NCBI GenBank assembly: GCA_910589415.1
Contig: OU342635.1
Coordinates: 40,016,929-40,080,928 of the forward strand
Length of the DNA: 64,000 bases
DNA from: Malachius bipustulatus
Taxonomy: Eukaryota > Arthropoda > Insecta > Coleoptera > Melyridae
Direction of reading: 5' to 3'
Shown piece after piece: positions 1-12,763 of the stretch. The stretch's first letter is position 1. Each line of letters opens with the position of its first letter. The position numbers and the translations under genes are program-made. The notes under the pieces were generated by a model. The model was not told the DNA's origin. It made no database searches and was given only the letters and a program-made list of their open reading frames with translations.

Positions 1-574
1 TAAATATAGACGATTAAACTTTTCCTCCTGCTTTCTAATACATACTAGGAGGCAGGAAGATCACGGTGACATCATGTATGAACGAATTTATAATTTATCT
101 AGTTATTAATTTAACTCGTGAAGCTTTCAGCATATTTTTCTTGCCACAACAATAATAAGTAATATATCCGGATATTTTTTATTAACAGCACTCTCATTTT
201 CAAGCAGCAAAAAATAACATGCTCCATATTATGAGAAGAATTTTTCTCCGAGCAAACTCGATAGGTATGTAAAGTCTTGCATGGTGGAAATGATAAGTGG
301 AATATGAATTGTTATGGCAGTAAACAGTCTCGGTAATGGAAACTTCAAATATACCTCTCATGATAAATATTTTTGTCTAACATTATAAAATTGAAAAAAC
401 AACTCGAGCTAAATGAGTGTCGTAGAGATGGGTGTTGGGCTGGATTTTTATTCCAGATAATATCGTTTTTAGAGCCTCTCATACTGGAGCATGACAAGAA
501 AAAATTATTGATTTAAAACGTGTCTTGATGAAAATATATAAAAGTATTTTTTTTTATAAAATAAAATTTACATA
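1..574. other. AT-rich non-coding DNA
   Basis: No long open frame, RNA gene or recognisable repeat is visible here. The stretch ends at the TA dinucleotide that flanks the inverted-repeat element starting at 575. Confidence 0.5.
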
Positions 575-817
575 CAGGGTGTCCCGTGAGTAATGGTCCG
601 TGGTGAAATGGGAGATTCTTGGTTTAAAAATATTACGATCTGACACTACTTGCTCTAACAAAATCTTGATAATAAAAAAGATACAGGGTGGCAAAGTTGA
701 GACTTAAAAATTTGCTTTTCAAAATATCTTGAAAAATTGTAAAGGTACGAATGTGAAAACTTGGTGATAGATGTTTTACGGTATGAGGAATCATAATTTG
801 ATATCCGTGTCGATGTA

Positions 818-885
818 TTTTATATATAAATGTTAATTTGTTTTGTATTTTCGAAACCGTTAATTAGTGATAGTGACAATTATTT
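818..885 (+). repeat. Left arm of perfect 68-bp inverted repeat
   Basis: This segment is the exact reverse complement of 1528-1595. It contains the motif TTTTCGAAACCGTTAATTAG. The arms are separated by 642 bp and could fold into a long stem. Perfect identity in otherwise decayed sequence suggests either recent formation or arm-to-arm correction. Confidence 0.85.
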
Positions 886-1527
886 GCGCCACTTAGGTCA
901 TGTTGACGACGTAAATGAACACATAACTTTTTTATCCTTCAGGCTATCGCGCATTTTATTGTGAAATATTAAAACTACATCATTCTTGAGAAAAAAAGAT
1001 ATACTGATTGTCAGTCTCAAAAGTCAGTCTCTCATGAGTGTGCAAATCGAGTACCGCGGTTCACCCGAGGTGGAAATTGCTTTTATGCACGTGTTTCACG
1101 CTTTACTTTTCCTACGAGCATAACAAGATAATTTTTTATTCATTTATTCTATTAAACAGTGCACTTTGATGAAAACTAAAACTATCCAAGAGAAAGGATA
1201 TAACAATTATCGAAAAAAAAAATTCTAAGGCTTCATCTCAGTCAGTTTTTATTAAATAATCTTTAAACCACAATTTTGAAGACAATTCAATCTACTTGGG
1301 GGATATACTTGGGGTCGCCCACTTTTAGCCCTCTCATCTCCTACGTCACAGGATATTTTTCTAATTTTGAAACAATTTTTCAATTCTACGTTCAATTTAA
1401 TAAAAAAAAAGTTTGCTGTTGAAAAAATGTTTTTGGCTACGTTTTCGAGATATTGAGGCTAATGTTTTGTTATTTAAAAAATCTAATGCTTTTTACTCAA
1501 TTTTGTGTTTCGATATTTACGAAACTT

Positions 1528-1595
1528 CAAATAATTGTCACTATCACTAATTAACGGTTTCGAAAATACAAAACAAATTAACATTTATATATAAA
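1528..1595 (-). repeat. Right arm of perfect 68-bp inverted repeat
   Basis: Exact reverse complement of 818-885. It ends one base before the right CACCCTG end region of the element, whereas the left arm lies about 240 bp inside the left end, so the arms are placed asymmetrically. Confidence 0.85.
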
Positions 1596-1611
1596 AGTGT
1601 GACACCCTGTA

Positions 1612-3366
1612 TCTTGAAAACGATACATTCTAGGAAATAAACTTATAAGAATTTTCACTTATTTTGGTCAAAGGAATCTCCATTATAATAATTTATGGCA
1701 CTCGTCTCTGAGACACCCTGTCAATAAAAAGCTGAAAGGGGTGCAGTTTCACCTTTCACCCCTATCTCCAATTTCCACCTTATAATTTGCACTCTTGCAC
1801 AAAGAACGGGAAAGTTAACACAAAATATTACTTTCCGGCCAGTAATAGGGAATATTTTGAAAATCCAATGGAAATTTGAAGTCTCAAGTAGGTACGCTTA
1901 TTAGTTTCCGAACATTTACACTGTTTTGATTTTAACAATTTCAAAAAGAGCTGTTTCCCGCTAAGTTAAAAACACTCTGTATATCTAGGAATCTGTGAAT
2001 TTAGTTTTTTCAAAAAAGTTTATTTACCAAATTAGTACCAACTTACGTATTCTAAATATGGTATTAAAATAAATTGAAAATTTACATTTTCTGCATATAG
2101 CTAAATTTTTTGCCGCGCTCACTGTATAACAAAATCCTGATTAACAAAAAAAGCAAGGAGATCGCTTAATTTAATAATTGGGGCACTATTTCCACCTAAC
2201 CAAGTAAATTCGTATTTATTTGTTAATAAGAAAATAAATACAATCAAATATAATAATATGAAAATCAACATTTGTACATATCCCTCGACCTATTTTAATC
2301 CTTGATGTTAATATAGCGATTCTCTTACGTCACAGGAATCAAATAAAGACTTATTGGGAATATCCAAACGAGCATCAAAGGGACTTTGCTATACCAAGTT
2401 TAATATCGAATTTTCTTAACTGCTTAAGGCTAGCCGAGGAAGCAGAAAATCTCATAAATCGAAATTCAATCGAAAATCCAATCAAGTGTTAACGGAGAAT
2501 TAATAATAATCGACGGTAGGATCAGTTCGCCTGCTTAATAGCAAAACGTCCCTTACACGAGCACTGAAAATATTCATTCACAATAATTAAACCCAAAAAA
2601 AAAATAGAACAAAAACACTGACCGGACCGGAAAATAACGGCCATAAATCAAAATGTGAAAGATTGCCAGGTTTTTACTTTCATGCAAATTGCTGCTATAT
2701 ATTTAATATCGATTCAATTTGGGGGGTGGGCTGGAATGAAAGTAGCTACGTTCACACTCAGCGTCTAAATTAGCCTGCCGGTTTTATACAGGAGTGGCAT
2801 TAAAAACACTACGACTCTTTTTATTTAAATGACCTCGTTAAGTCCAAATCCCTCAATGTAACCCTCTCAGTAACCTTCAAGAGTTACTGTAATTCTATAC
2901 TTAAAATACTTTGAAAATTGCTTGAAATTGTAATTTGCACCGTGTGGTTTACACCGTAACGAATTAACCCTCTAAAAGGCTGCCATTTCGTATATCGTTA
3001 TTAATGCTTTGCCAAAAAGCTTTTTGCTAGTGTTGCTGGAGTCAACCACCTAAATGCAACAGTTTCAGACATAAAAGCCCAACAAGGGTATGATTTAATT
3101 AAATAATAATAGCGAGATTTATACACATTTATTTAATAATAAGTCAATAAATATAAAATTGAATCTAGAGAGAATATTCTTAACAAGGGATATATTTTTC
3201 ATAATTTAAACGAAAGAGGACAAACGATGACACTTGCATGAATATGTGTACTCTTTCAGTGCCTCAGGCCAACATATCCCTCCTGCGTTTATTTTCAAGA
3301 GAAATCGAATGAAAGAAGGATACAAACGGTCCTAGTGGAGAAATATACAGGTGCTCAAAATAAGGG
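1612..3366. other. AT-rich non-coding DNA with one orphan CACCCTG motif
   Basis: No gene is visible. An orphan GACACCCTGTC near 1710 resembles the end of the CAGGGTGTC elements, without a recognisable partner. Confidence 0.4.
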
Positions 3367-3808
3367 TGGATAACAGAAGAACTTTTTCTAGACTTGCTAA
3401 AACAATTTCAAAAACATATAAATGATCATTCATTTCCCTTAATCCTGGATAACCACTCAAGTCTGACTTCAAACAATTTTTGTCGAGAATCAGGAATACA
3501 TCTTGTTTCACTACCACTACCACTACACACTTCTCATCGTCTCCAGCCCTCGATATTACGTTCTTTATTGGTCCACTTAAGTCAGCTTACTACCAAGAAT
3601 GTGACAGGCATATAAAATACAAAAAATATGAAAAAATCAACACAACAGATAAGTATTGCCGAACTTCTTAAGAATGCTTTCAACAGGACTAGATCGATTG
3701 GAAAGTTGTTAATGGTTTTAGGACCACAGGGATGTTCCCATTCAATTCCGATATTTTCGGCGTAGAAGAAGAAGAGTTAACACATTCAGAAGATAATCGC
3801 CAAAATTA
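3367..3808 (+). pseudogene. Broken pogo/Tigger-type DDE transposase fragment
   Basis: In the plus strand the first frame encodes a DDE_1-like stretch: WITEELFLDLLKQF, then LILDNHSSLTSNNF (the catalytic D-N-H-S block), then GIHLVSLP and HTSHRLQP. After a frame change it continues as FFIGPLKSAYYQECDRHIKY, and after another as GFRTTGMFPFNSDIFG. These blocks occur in this order in pogo/Tigger transposases, which cut and paste DNA at TA targets. The N-terminal DNA-binding part and first catalytic Asp are missing, and at least two frameshifts plus downstream stops show it is dead. A CTACCACTACCACTA insertion interrupts the HLVSLP-HTSHR junction. No terminal repeats belonging to it were found. The family call is fairly secure; the exact subfamily is not. 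Confidence 0.75.
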
Positions 3809-4610
3809 ATTTCCATCTCTGTCTGATAGGAATCTGGCACCATAATCAGCACCTGGTATTAAGGTTGAATAATTGAGTATCAAACACCAACTCCTTCAGA
3901 TGAATTAGCAATACCAGGACTTGGTGGAATACAAAATAAGGCACGTAAGATCACATCACCATCAACATCAGATGTCCAAGATATTCTAATCGAACCAACT
4001 CCACCAATTGAACTAGATATTACAGGGCCTAGTAGAATACAAAATAAAAAACATCAGATCACATCGTCATCAACATCAGAATTCTCTTCATCTAAATTAG
4101 AGTTAGATGAATTATCAGATATTTAATTGAGTGACGATGGGGATAATATCATTAAAGAATGAAAACTCATGAACTACATCTTTTTAGGAATTAGGTATGT
4201 CCACTACCAGCAAGAAGTGGTTACTTAACATCTAGAAGTAGGCTATGAAATAAACCAGCCCTAGGTACGTAAAAAATTACAATTTTTTTCGTCTCTTATT
4301 CATATTCACGAGATAGCCGGCCTGCGTAAAATATAATAGGAATAGAATCTAGGTCGCTCGCCTTCTTTAACAACGGGCGGCGCGACAGGCGGCAGAACAC
4401 CAGCACCAACGGAAAGTTTCCACTGCATTATAATACCTAAAGAGTCACGCGGTCGAGCCGTGTTAGGAAGCAGCTGCAACCCGTTGGCGCTCAAATGAAA
4501 CAATGGAGCTTGGTCGAAATCTGGCTATAAAAGCACACATCAGAGGAAAAGAATCAGACAGTCTTGTTCCGACTTCGGTTGCTGCTAGGCTGTCCATTCC
4601 CTCCTATATC
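3809..4610. other. Non-coding; possible decayed 3' part of transposase and promoter-like motif
   Basis: The first few hundred bases repeat short motifs such as GATCACATC and ATCAACATCAGA and may be decayed low-complexity C-terminal coding sequence of the pogo fragment. From about 4310 the DNA becomes GC-richer and leads to a TATAAAAG motif at 4526 and then the 50-bp minisatellite. This could be a fragment of an LTR or promoter, but no partner LTR was found. Confidence 0.3.
4526..4533 (+). promoter_or_regulatory. TATA-box-like motif
   Basis: TATAAAAG lies in a locally GC-richer segment, about 85 bp upstream of the minisatellite. No transcript or ORF follows it, so a promoter role is only a guess. 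Confidence 0.2.
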
Positions 4611-4797
4611 CTAACGGTGGAAACTACTTCGAGAGTATCGCGCCGGTTCTTTCCTCAACCATGACGGTGGAAACTACTTCGAGAGTATCGCGCCGGGTCT
4701 TTCCTCAATTCTAACGGTGGAAACTACTTCGAGAGTATCGCGCCGGTTCTTTCCTATTTTCCTAACGGTGGAAACTACTTTGAGAGTATCGCGCCGC
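4611..4797 (+). repeat. Minisatellite, about four 50-bp units
   Basis: Four copies of a unit starting ACGGTGGAAACTACTT and containing GAGAGTATCGCGCCG begin near 4611, 4661, 4711 and 4762. The first three are spaced by exactly 50 bp, and one extra base precedes the fourth. The first 36 bases of each unit are nearly invariant; only the linker after TTTCCT varies. The final copy has one C-to-T change (CTTTGAG) and stops at the GCGCCG. Confidence 0.9.
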
Positions 4798-6248
4798 TCC
4801 TTCTTTTTGATCGCTAAATGAGGGCTGATAAGGCACCTTCCCGTTTTCACCCAAGTTGCTAAAATATAGAATTTTCTCTTAAAGAGCAATATTAGGAATA
4901 TTCGAAGTAGCGAGAAATACATACGCTGAAACAACAATCATTTTCTAATTCACTCCATTCATAAGATGCGAATTTAGTTTCACTAAGAGTCGAGGAGAGA
5001 TCCGCGATTCATAGGGACAATTTCTGTCCCTAGAAAATAACCATGTCTGCCCGCAAAGGAAAGAACCCCGATTCGAAACACCGGTCTCAGTTTCCGGCAC
5101 CGTAATAAGGAAGACGCCCCCGATAAATAATGCACGACAAATAAGCCAACGTTATAAAATAAGGTAAAGAAATAATATCACTGCATAGGAAATCGAGATA
5201 TAGCTAGGAGGGAAATAAACCCAGGTCAGGAAATAAGTAACCTGTGAATAAATAAAAACAACCCATTATCAGAAATAAATCAGGTTAGGGAAGTGACCAC
5301 GAAGATAAACACGAGCCAACCGATTTGTAAAGTAGTCCGAATTTAGGTAGTACAGATGTAGGGTCGACCGGATATAATAAAAGAACCGTCACCTTTAAAT
5401 TATACGACTTTGAAAGTGAGAGGAGTGCCTTCGTCATTGTATAACACCATGAATGAAGAAAAATTATAACACGGAGAAATAAATACTTGCACTCTTGCAA
5501 AATTATGATCGATCACTAATAAGAAGTTCCCTATTGCCCCCCCCCCCCTCCCCACAGTAAATCAAGTACTAAGATGTAAAAAGTAGCAGTAGTGCCTGAA
5601 TTGAGTAGTCTTATTATGTAGTGTAAACAAATCATAAAGGAGCTTTGTATTCTGAACAGAGCGACGAGACTCGAGTCCGCAATATCTATAGAAGGCCAAT
5701 TAATAGAAGTAGTAAAAAGTAGTAAAGTGTCCTGAAAGGTAGATGGGCGCCATGTTGCCAAATCGTCAAAGCATACCACAAGTTCACGAAAATTGCGTGG
5801 AAACCAAAGTTTGATGCGAAAAGCTCAACAAACGTAAATAAAACGATAGAGTGGTCCTAGCAGCGCTTAGGCTTTTCTTTCAAAGTGCAAATCCCAAACA
5901 ACGACGCATTAACGAGAAACATGATCACTAAACTGATTTAATTATCCCGATTTCTTTTTGTTAGGTCGTTCCCTATAATACAGCTGGGAAGCGCTGTTGG
6001 TCGCTTGCTTCAGAAGCTACGCCCGAATATGCTGATTATATGAGTAGGTTAACTCAATTTTCCAACACTCTAATTATTGCGTCTGAGCAATAATAAAGGA
6101 ATGGGGTCTGTAATTCGATCAGAGGTGATAATGATTCTGTTAATAATGTCGAAAATGATCGAGAGATGTGTTCAATATCCCAGAAAGAAAAATATCCCAT
6201 AAAAAGGGAATTTTTCATTAATAAATCAAAACTTCGAGTCAAAGGACT
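4798..6248. other. Non-coding DNA with a C12 tract
   Basis: No gene is recognisable. A run of twelve C lies at 5537-5548. A segment around 5995-6015 (GCTTGCTTCAGAAGCTACGCC) resembles part of the 115-bp duplication just downstream and may be a third, decayed copy. Confidence 0.4.
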
Positions 6249-6470
6249 ATCACATACCTGAATCTTGCCGGGAGGTAATAAAACATTACTTGCTTCAGAA
6301 GCTACACCCGAGAATACAAGTTCAGAGTAATTCCAGTAAACCAAAAGGTTAAGTCCGAGGACCATCACATACCTGAATATTGCCGGGAGGTAATGAAACA
6401 TTACTACACCCGAACCATGCAAATTCAGAGTATATCTGCGAATAAACAGTTAAGGTAAAACAGGTCTTTC
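6249..6470 (+). repeat. Imperfect 115-bp tandem duplication
   Basis: The block beginning ATCACATACCTGAAT and TTGCCGGGAGGTAAT occurs at 6249 and again at 6364. Both copies run on through ACACCCGA and TTCAGAGTA segments with small indels. Short frames inside are by-products of the duplication. Confidence 0.8.
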
Positions 6471-7778
6471 GAACCTGGTTTACCCATAAATGAAACATAT
6501 CTTGAGCAAATCCAAAAGCACTAAAAGAGCCTAGCAAGCTACGACTATTCTAACGTTTAAAACAAGCGGCAACGCCGCACCTTGCTTCAAAGAACCGATG
6601 AAAGGAAGAGTGGTTATCCCGGCTACCCGAAGGGTCTTTTTGAACTCGAGTGTTGTTGACTCACAGTGTTTAAAGAAACACGAAATTCACAAATAGAGAA
6701 ATCAAACAAATTGTTAATTAACGACGAGGTGATGAATAAAGGATTGTAACGATGAGGAGAATCGAGTGTGAAACAAGTTATGAAAAGGATCCTTCACCTC
6801 CTACAATTTATTTGTTTATCACTTTGTAAGAATCAAAATCAAGAAATTCAGTCAAACGTCAGAACGCAAAATCCTTAACTCCTCCCTTGCTTCCGGCATA
6901 CCTCAATTACGAATCTCGATACTGCGAAACTCAACGTGCGGTTCTACATTCAAAACTAGACGATCACAAGGCCAATTTTCAGCGGAAATCAGCGGGAAGG
7001 GGTTCGGCGTGTTACAGCTAATTAAACACTCTTTTAACGTCATATTAACGTCAACACCATTGAAAATTGGATAAGCAAATACCTAAAGAAGTCAAGAAGC
7101 AGAAGAAGAAATAGGCAGAGAAAGTGAAACGAAGGACTGAAGATACTAAGATAAAAACAGAAGAAATGATACCAAGAAGAAGCCTAAGAGTTCCAAAGTA
7201 GCACTCAATAGGGTCAGAAAACGAACTATGCCCATGCTCAGATAATAATTTCTATAACTAGAAGATATTAATAAAAAAAATTTACTCGTGTAAATTTTAT
7301 GGCTTGTCGAAATTACCTATCTCTGATCGATATTACCCTCCTAAATTGCCGACATTATCCGACTGATGGACGGTATTACCAGATTTTTCCATGTATTTAT
7401 GATACAATGAATTTTTTTTCAAATTACCGCAAATTTACAATACTATTGGAAACGTCATTGATTAACAGAACAGTAGTTGATGTATTTGTGTTATAAATTA
7501 ATGACTGATAAAATCGATATCAAAAATACTATGACCGATTTTACCTAAGAGGTCGATATTCTCCCATATTCTCCTATTCCCAAAAAATCCTCCAAATGCT
7601 TCTTCACCTCTAAATTATCGAAGCAGATATTCTGAACTAATGCATAATTCGATCAATGTTAATGTAAGATAAATTACCTGTTAGATATTTGCTTCTTCAG
7701 ACTGGAATAACTCTTACAATTTTTAAATAAAATATATTTAAAGTGTCTTATTAAATGTCCCTCTTTTACACAAACATA
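6471..7778. other. Non-coding DNA
   Basis: Nothing recognisable. The part from about 6570 to 7020 is slightly GC-richer and looks like decayed repeat sequence. Confidence 0.4.
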
Positions 7779-8660
7779 ATACAGGGTGTCCCATCGTATA
7801 GAATTCTCGCGAAAAGTACACTTTATAATTAAATTAGAGTATTTTATTCGCGACACATTCATGAATAATTTAATTCTCTATAATCTGGTCTAATCAGTAT
7901 GTTTGTAGTGAGCTTAATTAAGCGTGCAGTCGCGAAAAACTAATTTTGCGACAAAAAAAAATCTTATTTTTTATGTCAATAAATTCTAAATATCAATAGA
8001 AATCCGCCTGTGAAATTAGAAATTGAAAATTTATAAAGCAAATGCCATTAATTGCAGATAATGTCAAATCAGGCAAAATCAGACATAATTTATGACGAGT
8101 TTTGTTTGTAAAGCTATTAAATGTGGTGAAAGGTACAAAAGATGGTCAAGTGTGCTAGTTATTTACGATTTAGTTAAGAGTAAACATTTTGCATTCTCCT
8201 CTACAAAGGCGGATTCCAATTCTCTGAAATAAGGGTAGAAACCTTTCTTCAGGTACCTGTTTATTACAACAAAGCTGCTTCTTCACAGCATGTGACTAAA
8301 GTTGTAAATTTTTGCTGTAGTGACAGGTTTATAATAATAATCATAAACTTTATTTCGATCTTATGTTCAACTTTGATGGCAAATTACTCAATTATGGTTA
8401 AAGATATCGATTAACAAATTACTGTTTCTTATAGAAGAAACTTTTTTCTACAAGTGTATGAAAAATCATAGAGATGCGATTGGTATTTCGATATAAAATC
8501 GATGTCGAAAATCGAAAGTCACATTTAAATAATTTTTCAAAAATGATTACATCATATTATAGTAGGTTTATTGTAATCCACGTATGTAAATTTTCATATA
8601 AAAATTTTAATTAGAAATACCTTTTTTCGCGAGAATTCTATACGATGGGACACCCGGTAT
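7779..8660. mobile_element. MITE-like element with about 35-bp terminal inverted repeats
   Basis: The left end starts ATACAGGGTGTCCCATCGTA and continues through GAATTCTCGCGAAAA. The right end is its inverse with one A/C difference (ATACCGGGTG in inverse reading). TA or ATA lies at both borders, consistent with TA-type insertion. The element is about 880 bp and its interior is AT-rich with no transposase frame. The ends share the CAGGGTGTCCC core with the element at 575, so both probably belong to one broad superfamily. Confidence 0.8.
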
Positions 8661-11600
8661 AAGAAGTATAATACTAACAAGAATTAGAGAGTTCAATTAC
8701 TTAAGAGTTCAATTACTATAGTGAAAGGATATCTAATTTCTGTCTATGCCTAATTTAAAAAGAAAGATGTTAGCAAACAATATCATACCAGACGTTTTAT
8801 TTTTAATTTTTGTTTTTATTACCAGTTCTATACTAAGTGGTTAGAGGCACTAATTAATTCACCCCTTCCCCAGTTGTCATTCTTTAAAAAAACAATTAGA
8901 AAAAGTCGACAGGAATGAAAACAACCCCTCGCTATCTTTAACACAACGACAAAAGTTCTCTCATATATTCCAAGACAAAATATGTAATCTGCCTCGCTTT
9001 TACTAGATGGAAACTCCTTCCAACTCCTATGAGACAACTTTCGACTCTAATGTCTAAAATTAACAACGCGCTAAATTACACGTCTACGCAGTGACAACAT
9101 CCTAGCAAGTTTGTATTCGAGGACAAAAACCCCGTTCAAAGTTTTAATAAATCTGAAACAACTTCGCCTTATTTTCATTTACGGGACCAAAAATTAAGTT
9201 ATATGACAATCAGTGAAAGCGAATTTGATTTAAAAAAAAAAACACTTAAAGACTGTAAATATATTATATCAACAAAAATTTTAAAAGTAGTCCTTAAATC
9301 AAGATACATATATTCCTTGATTTTACTACACTTTTATCCTGAATTAACGAAAAAGTAGAGAAATAAAAGAGAAATAATTTCTAAGAGCATGTATACCTTC
9401 CTAGGATGGCTTGCTATCTTTGAATGACTCTTTCACTTTCTGACGTGAAAACCTCTACAAAGTTTCCTTTTAAGCGAACTTTTTTTTCCAAAAAATCGGA
9501 AATTTTAAAAAATCAAGCAGCTCGCAATCAACTCAAACAGAGCTTCATCACTATATCTTGAAGCGCTTATTTAGAATATCCATTAGATTGATACAGTTTC
9601 AACCTATCTCTTATAAATAAAAACCATCATCATCAGAGCTGAAAATAAAATAAAAATCAATCAAGCTGATCGAGTTATCTATTTTTGATGTGACTCCTTT
9701 AAAAATTTGTTTCTGCTGCTATTTTGACAAACGCTTTTTAGTCCCGCATATAAATTTTTTTCTTAAAAGTTAAAGAACAATCTAAAGCGTTACTAAAAAC
9801 TTGATTGGTAATAAATTCAAATTTAGTCCCCGACATTTAATTTTCGTAACTTTAAATTAATTTTTAATGACTAGTACAATAATTAACGACACGAACAATA
9901 CGAGCAGTATACAAACGCGAATTTTAATAGGTACTGCTCCCTTTCCGATGAGCACCCATCTTCATTACTCCCTGTACCGGCTCAGTTTCCTTGCGCGTGA
10001 CTTATATGAAAGCAGAGCGGAATTACCCTCCAATGTAGACGCTCTTCCAGTCGACATTTAGCGAAGGTCCCTAACTCTGGATCATTTATTTACACGAATG
10101 TCTCCTACCATAAGTAAACGTTTATCCCTAGTGGCTTGAGCTCAGTGAATTTGATGCAGGCATGATGGATGGGATAATCTTCGGGATGTATCGATCATAC
10201 TTTGTCTTAAATGTCTCTTTGCTGTGACATATTCCTAGTCGCACACGATTACCTATCATGAACTCGTAAAAGCAGCTATGTGGGTACCTATCTCAGAGCT
10301 ACAATCATTAATATAAGGTTGAGAGAAATATTTTCATTGTGCTAAGTTGCAGATGAAGTTCGTTAACAAAGCCAATAGATAGGCGACGAATAAAATTGGT
10401 TCTCTTAAATTAATTACGATGTTCGGGCTCCATCGTCGAAATACCCAAAGGGCTCTAACTTTAAATCAGTCAATAGAGAAACAAACTTTCAAGTAATGTT
10501 TCGGTGATCGTTTAGTTATAGCTTGCGGCTTCTATTATGTATCAATTCAATTATTATATCTTCGTAATTATCTACTAAATTCGTCTATCTTGTACAAAGT
10601 TACATCTACTTATTAGAGAGTAATTACTTGATAACTTTCTTGTATTCTACTTGCTTTTATTGTATGATTATAACATTTTATAATGAGTTTTCCCCGGCAA
10701 ACTCAGAATAAAACCTCAAAGAATTGGCCAAAGACAGGATTAACGGTAGCGTTAAGTAATGATACAATCCTGAGAAGTAATAACCCCAATTAATTAAAAC
10801 AAAATTCACCAACTCTAATTGACGCTTAACAGCTATTAGCTAACAAATAACCAAATCCAGAGTTAAACTCTTGAAGGTGATTAAAGACCTGGAGTTTGGG
10901 ATTTCGTCGAAACGATAAATCCCCCAACCATGGCACTCGATCAAATAACGAAAAGCCATCAAGTACTTATCAAAGATTCAACGCTGAAAAACAGTTAAAG
11001 AGAACTCGTAACAATTCACATTGACGATTCCCTCTTTGTCCTCTGATGCTTTGCCTTTTAAACGATCCAGTTACCGTACTCTCCCAGGGATCGTTTTACG
11101 GCTCCTCATTCCGGATGCTGTGCAGATTCTCCAGGCAGCAAAAGTGTTTGCCGAGAAAATAGCCTTATTAGTTTTGATGTTTTACAATGTTGATGCTGTT
11201 GCAGTTTGCAATCTTCCTCCAGCTAATGTTCATACTGTACATAATAGTAAAACTAAATGGATCTATAATGGGGCCATTTTGGTGTTGTTGAAAAACATTA
11301 AAAGTTTATTTGTCCTAGAAGAAGATTGCTTAAGGAAACAATTATTTTTAAATTGCCATATTTTTGCTTTGAAGATCTTTTTGTTTATTGTTACGATTGT
11401 TGCTTTATTTACCTTAATTAATTTTTACAATAGTTTATAGCAATATATCCAGTCTCAATTTAACTATTGTCACAAATCCCAAATCCTCCTCACTACTCCA
11501 AACATAAACCCTTCGCTTATACATTTGCAAATTGTACTAATAATCACTTATGTAGCCATGTAGCCAAATGCACCGTCTCACACATATTCACATCCCAAAC

Positions 11601-12639
11601 TACTCTCTTTTATCCACTTACTAGTCTTCTTGTTATTATTAGCTTGCCTTCTAATCTTCCATACATTCCAAACTATTGTCTGTCCTCTAGAGTTCTACAA
11701 CTCTCTTCTAATATCGCTCTCCAAATTATCTCCCTCTGATAGCTTTCAAAATTCGTCTGTCTATGCGCTGTGGCAACTTTCCTCTTATACGACGACGACA
11801 GTAACGATCTGGATGAAAGTTCATTTGAACGACCACATTTCCCAATGACGCATGTCGCGAATTGATCGAGAATCTCAGTTCACTATAAGGGCTGTAAAAG
11901 CGGTTATATCACATCTTAAGGAACTGTCGTGGTGCACACTTTCTAGATTCTGAACAGGCCAGAAAAAAACACATTCTAGATGCAAAAATTTGTCATTGTT
12001 TACCGAAAAAAAGTGTAGAAAATGTAAGAATGCTGCTGTTGACGTAGCTTTAAAAAATTTCTTTCCCTTATTTCCTTCTAAACAGCGACCATCCCTGTTC
12101 ACTTTCGAGGAATGAGAACATTCTATTTGATTCCTCAATTGAGAACGGTGAACAAATCCATGATGAAAATGTTCAATTCTAGATCTGTGTTTTGATGTAT
12201 CTTATTTGTACTCTGACCCCCAAGAGTTCTTTGCTATGATTCTAAAATCTAAACATATCGCTAGAAGTCCAACTGTATTTCTCGTGCCTAAAAACATCCC
12301 CAATAATGATGACTTTCTCATAATCGTAGAATAGTTTCTAAGAATGCTAACTTTCTTGCGTCTAAAACGTAGAAAACCTCGCCATAGAATTCGACATTTC
12401 CGTTGTCAAAGCTGGTCAAGAATATCACCTTAGCTATCGTTCCCGGGGACTGTTACCCCAGAACAACCAACCTTGTCTTTCAGACCTTTAACCCAAGACT
12501 CCTGACATTTGCAATGGCAAATGTTGCCATAGCCGAGAAGTCTGGCGCAATCATCAACCTTATCATTCACGAGACTATTAACCAAAATCACCTACCTTCT
12601 GCTGCCAAAACAATTGGCCCAGTTTGCGTTGAGTAAATG
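8661..12639. other. Long AT-rich non-coding stretch
   Basis: No supported gene. The longest frame (11021-11440 plus strand, 139 codons) encodes a low-complexity product ending in a hydrophobic stretch, with no known family and AT-driven codons, so I do not call it. A frame at 12403-12636 is likewise unrecognised. The segments around 9870-10060 and 10120-10450 are less AT-rich than their surroundings. Confidence 0.4.
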
Positions 12640-12763
12640 CCAGTTCTCACTTGTACGACACCCGAGTGAAATCCAGACACCCAGACTCAGGGTGAAATCC
12701 CCCGCAATTTTGTCGTGTTGTGGCGTTGTCGCTGTCGTTGGGTGTCGTACAAGTGAGAACCGG
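12640..12763. mobile_element. Very short MITE (124 bp) with 24-bp inverted ends
   Basis: The left end CCAGTTCTCACTTGTACGAC plus ACCC is mirrored at the right with a single A/G difference. The interior of about 76 bp is GC-rich (ATTTTGTCGTGTTGTGGCG). It has no coding capacity. The superfamily is undetermined and no clear target duplication was seen. Confidence 0.75.

Larger units (their letters stand above)
575..1609. mobile_element. Non-autonomous DNA element with CAGGGTGTC ends
   Basis: The left end reads CAGGGTGTC and the right end GACACCCTG, an inverted pair, with TA directly outside both (573-574 and 1610-1611). A TA duplication fits the Tc1/mariner manner of insertion, but the inverted ends are short. 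Inside lies a perfect 68-bp inverted repeat (818-885 and 1528-1595). No transposase frame is present, so it would depend on an enzyme supplied elsewhere. The superfamily is an inference. A second CAGGGTGG motif at about 685 suggests a nested or composite structure. Confidence 0.5.

Noticed and set aside
11021..11440. 139-codon plus-strand frame with a hydrophobic C-terminus
   Set aside because: No recognisable family or conserved motif, AT-rich composition and no supporting signals. It is most likely a chance frame.
12403..12636. 77-codon frame with somewhat protein-like composition
   Set aside because: Adjacent frames show only vague gag-like hints (HCLPKKS). Nothing specific enough to name.
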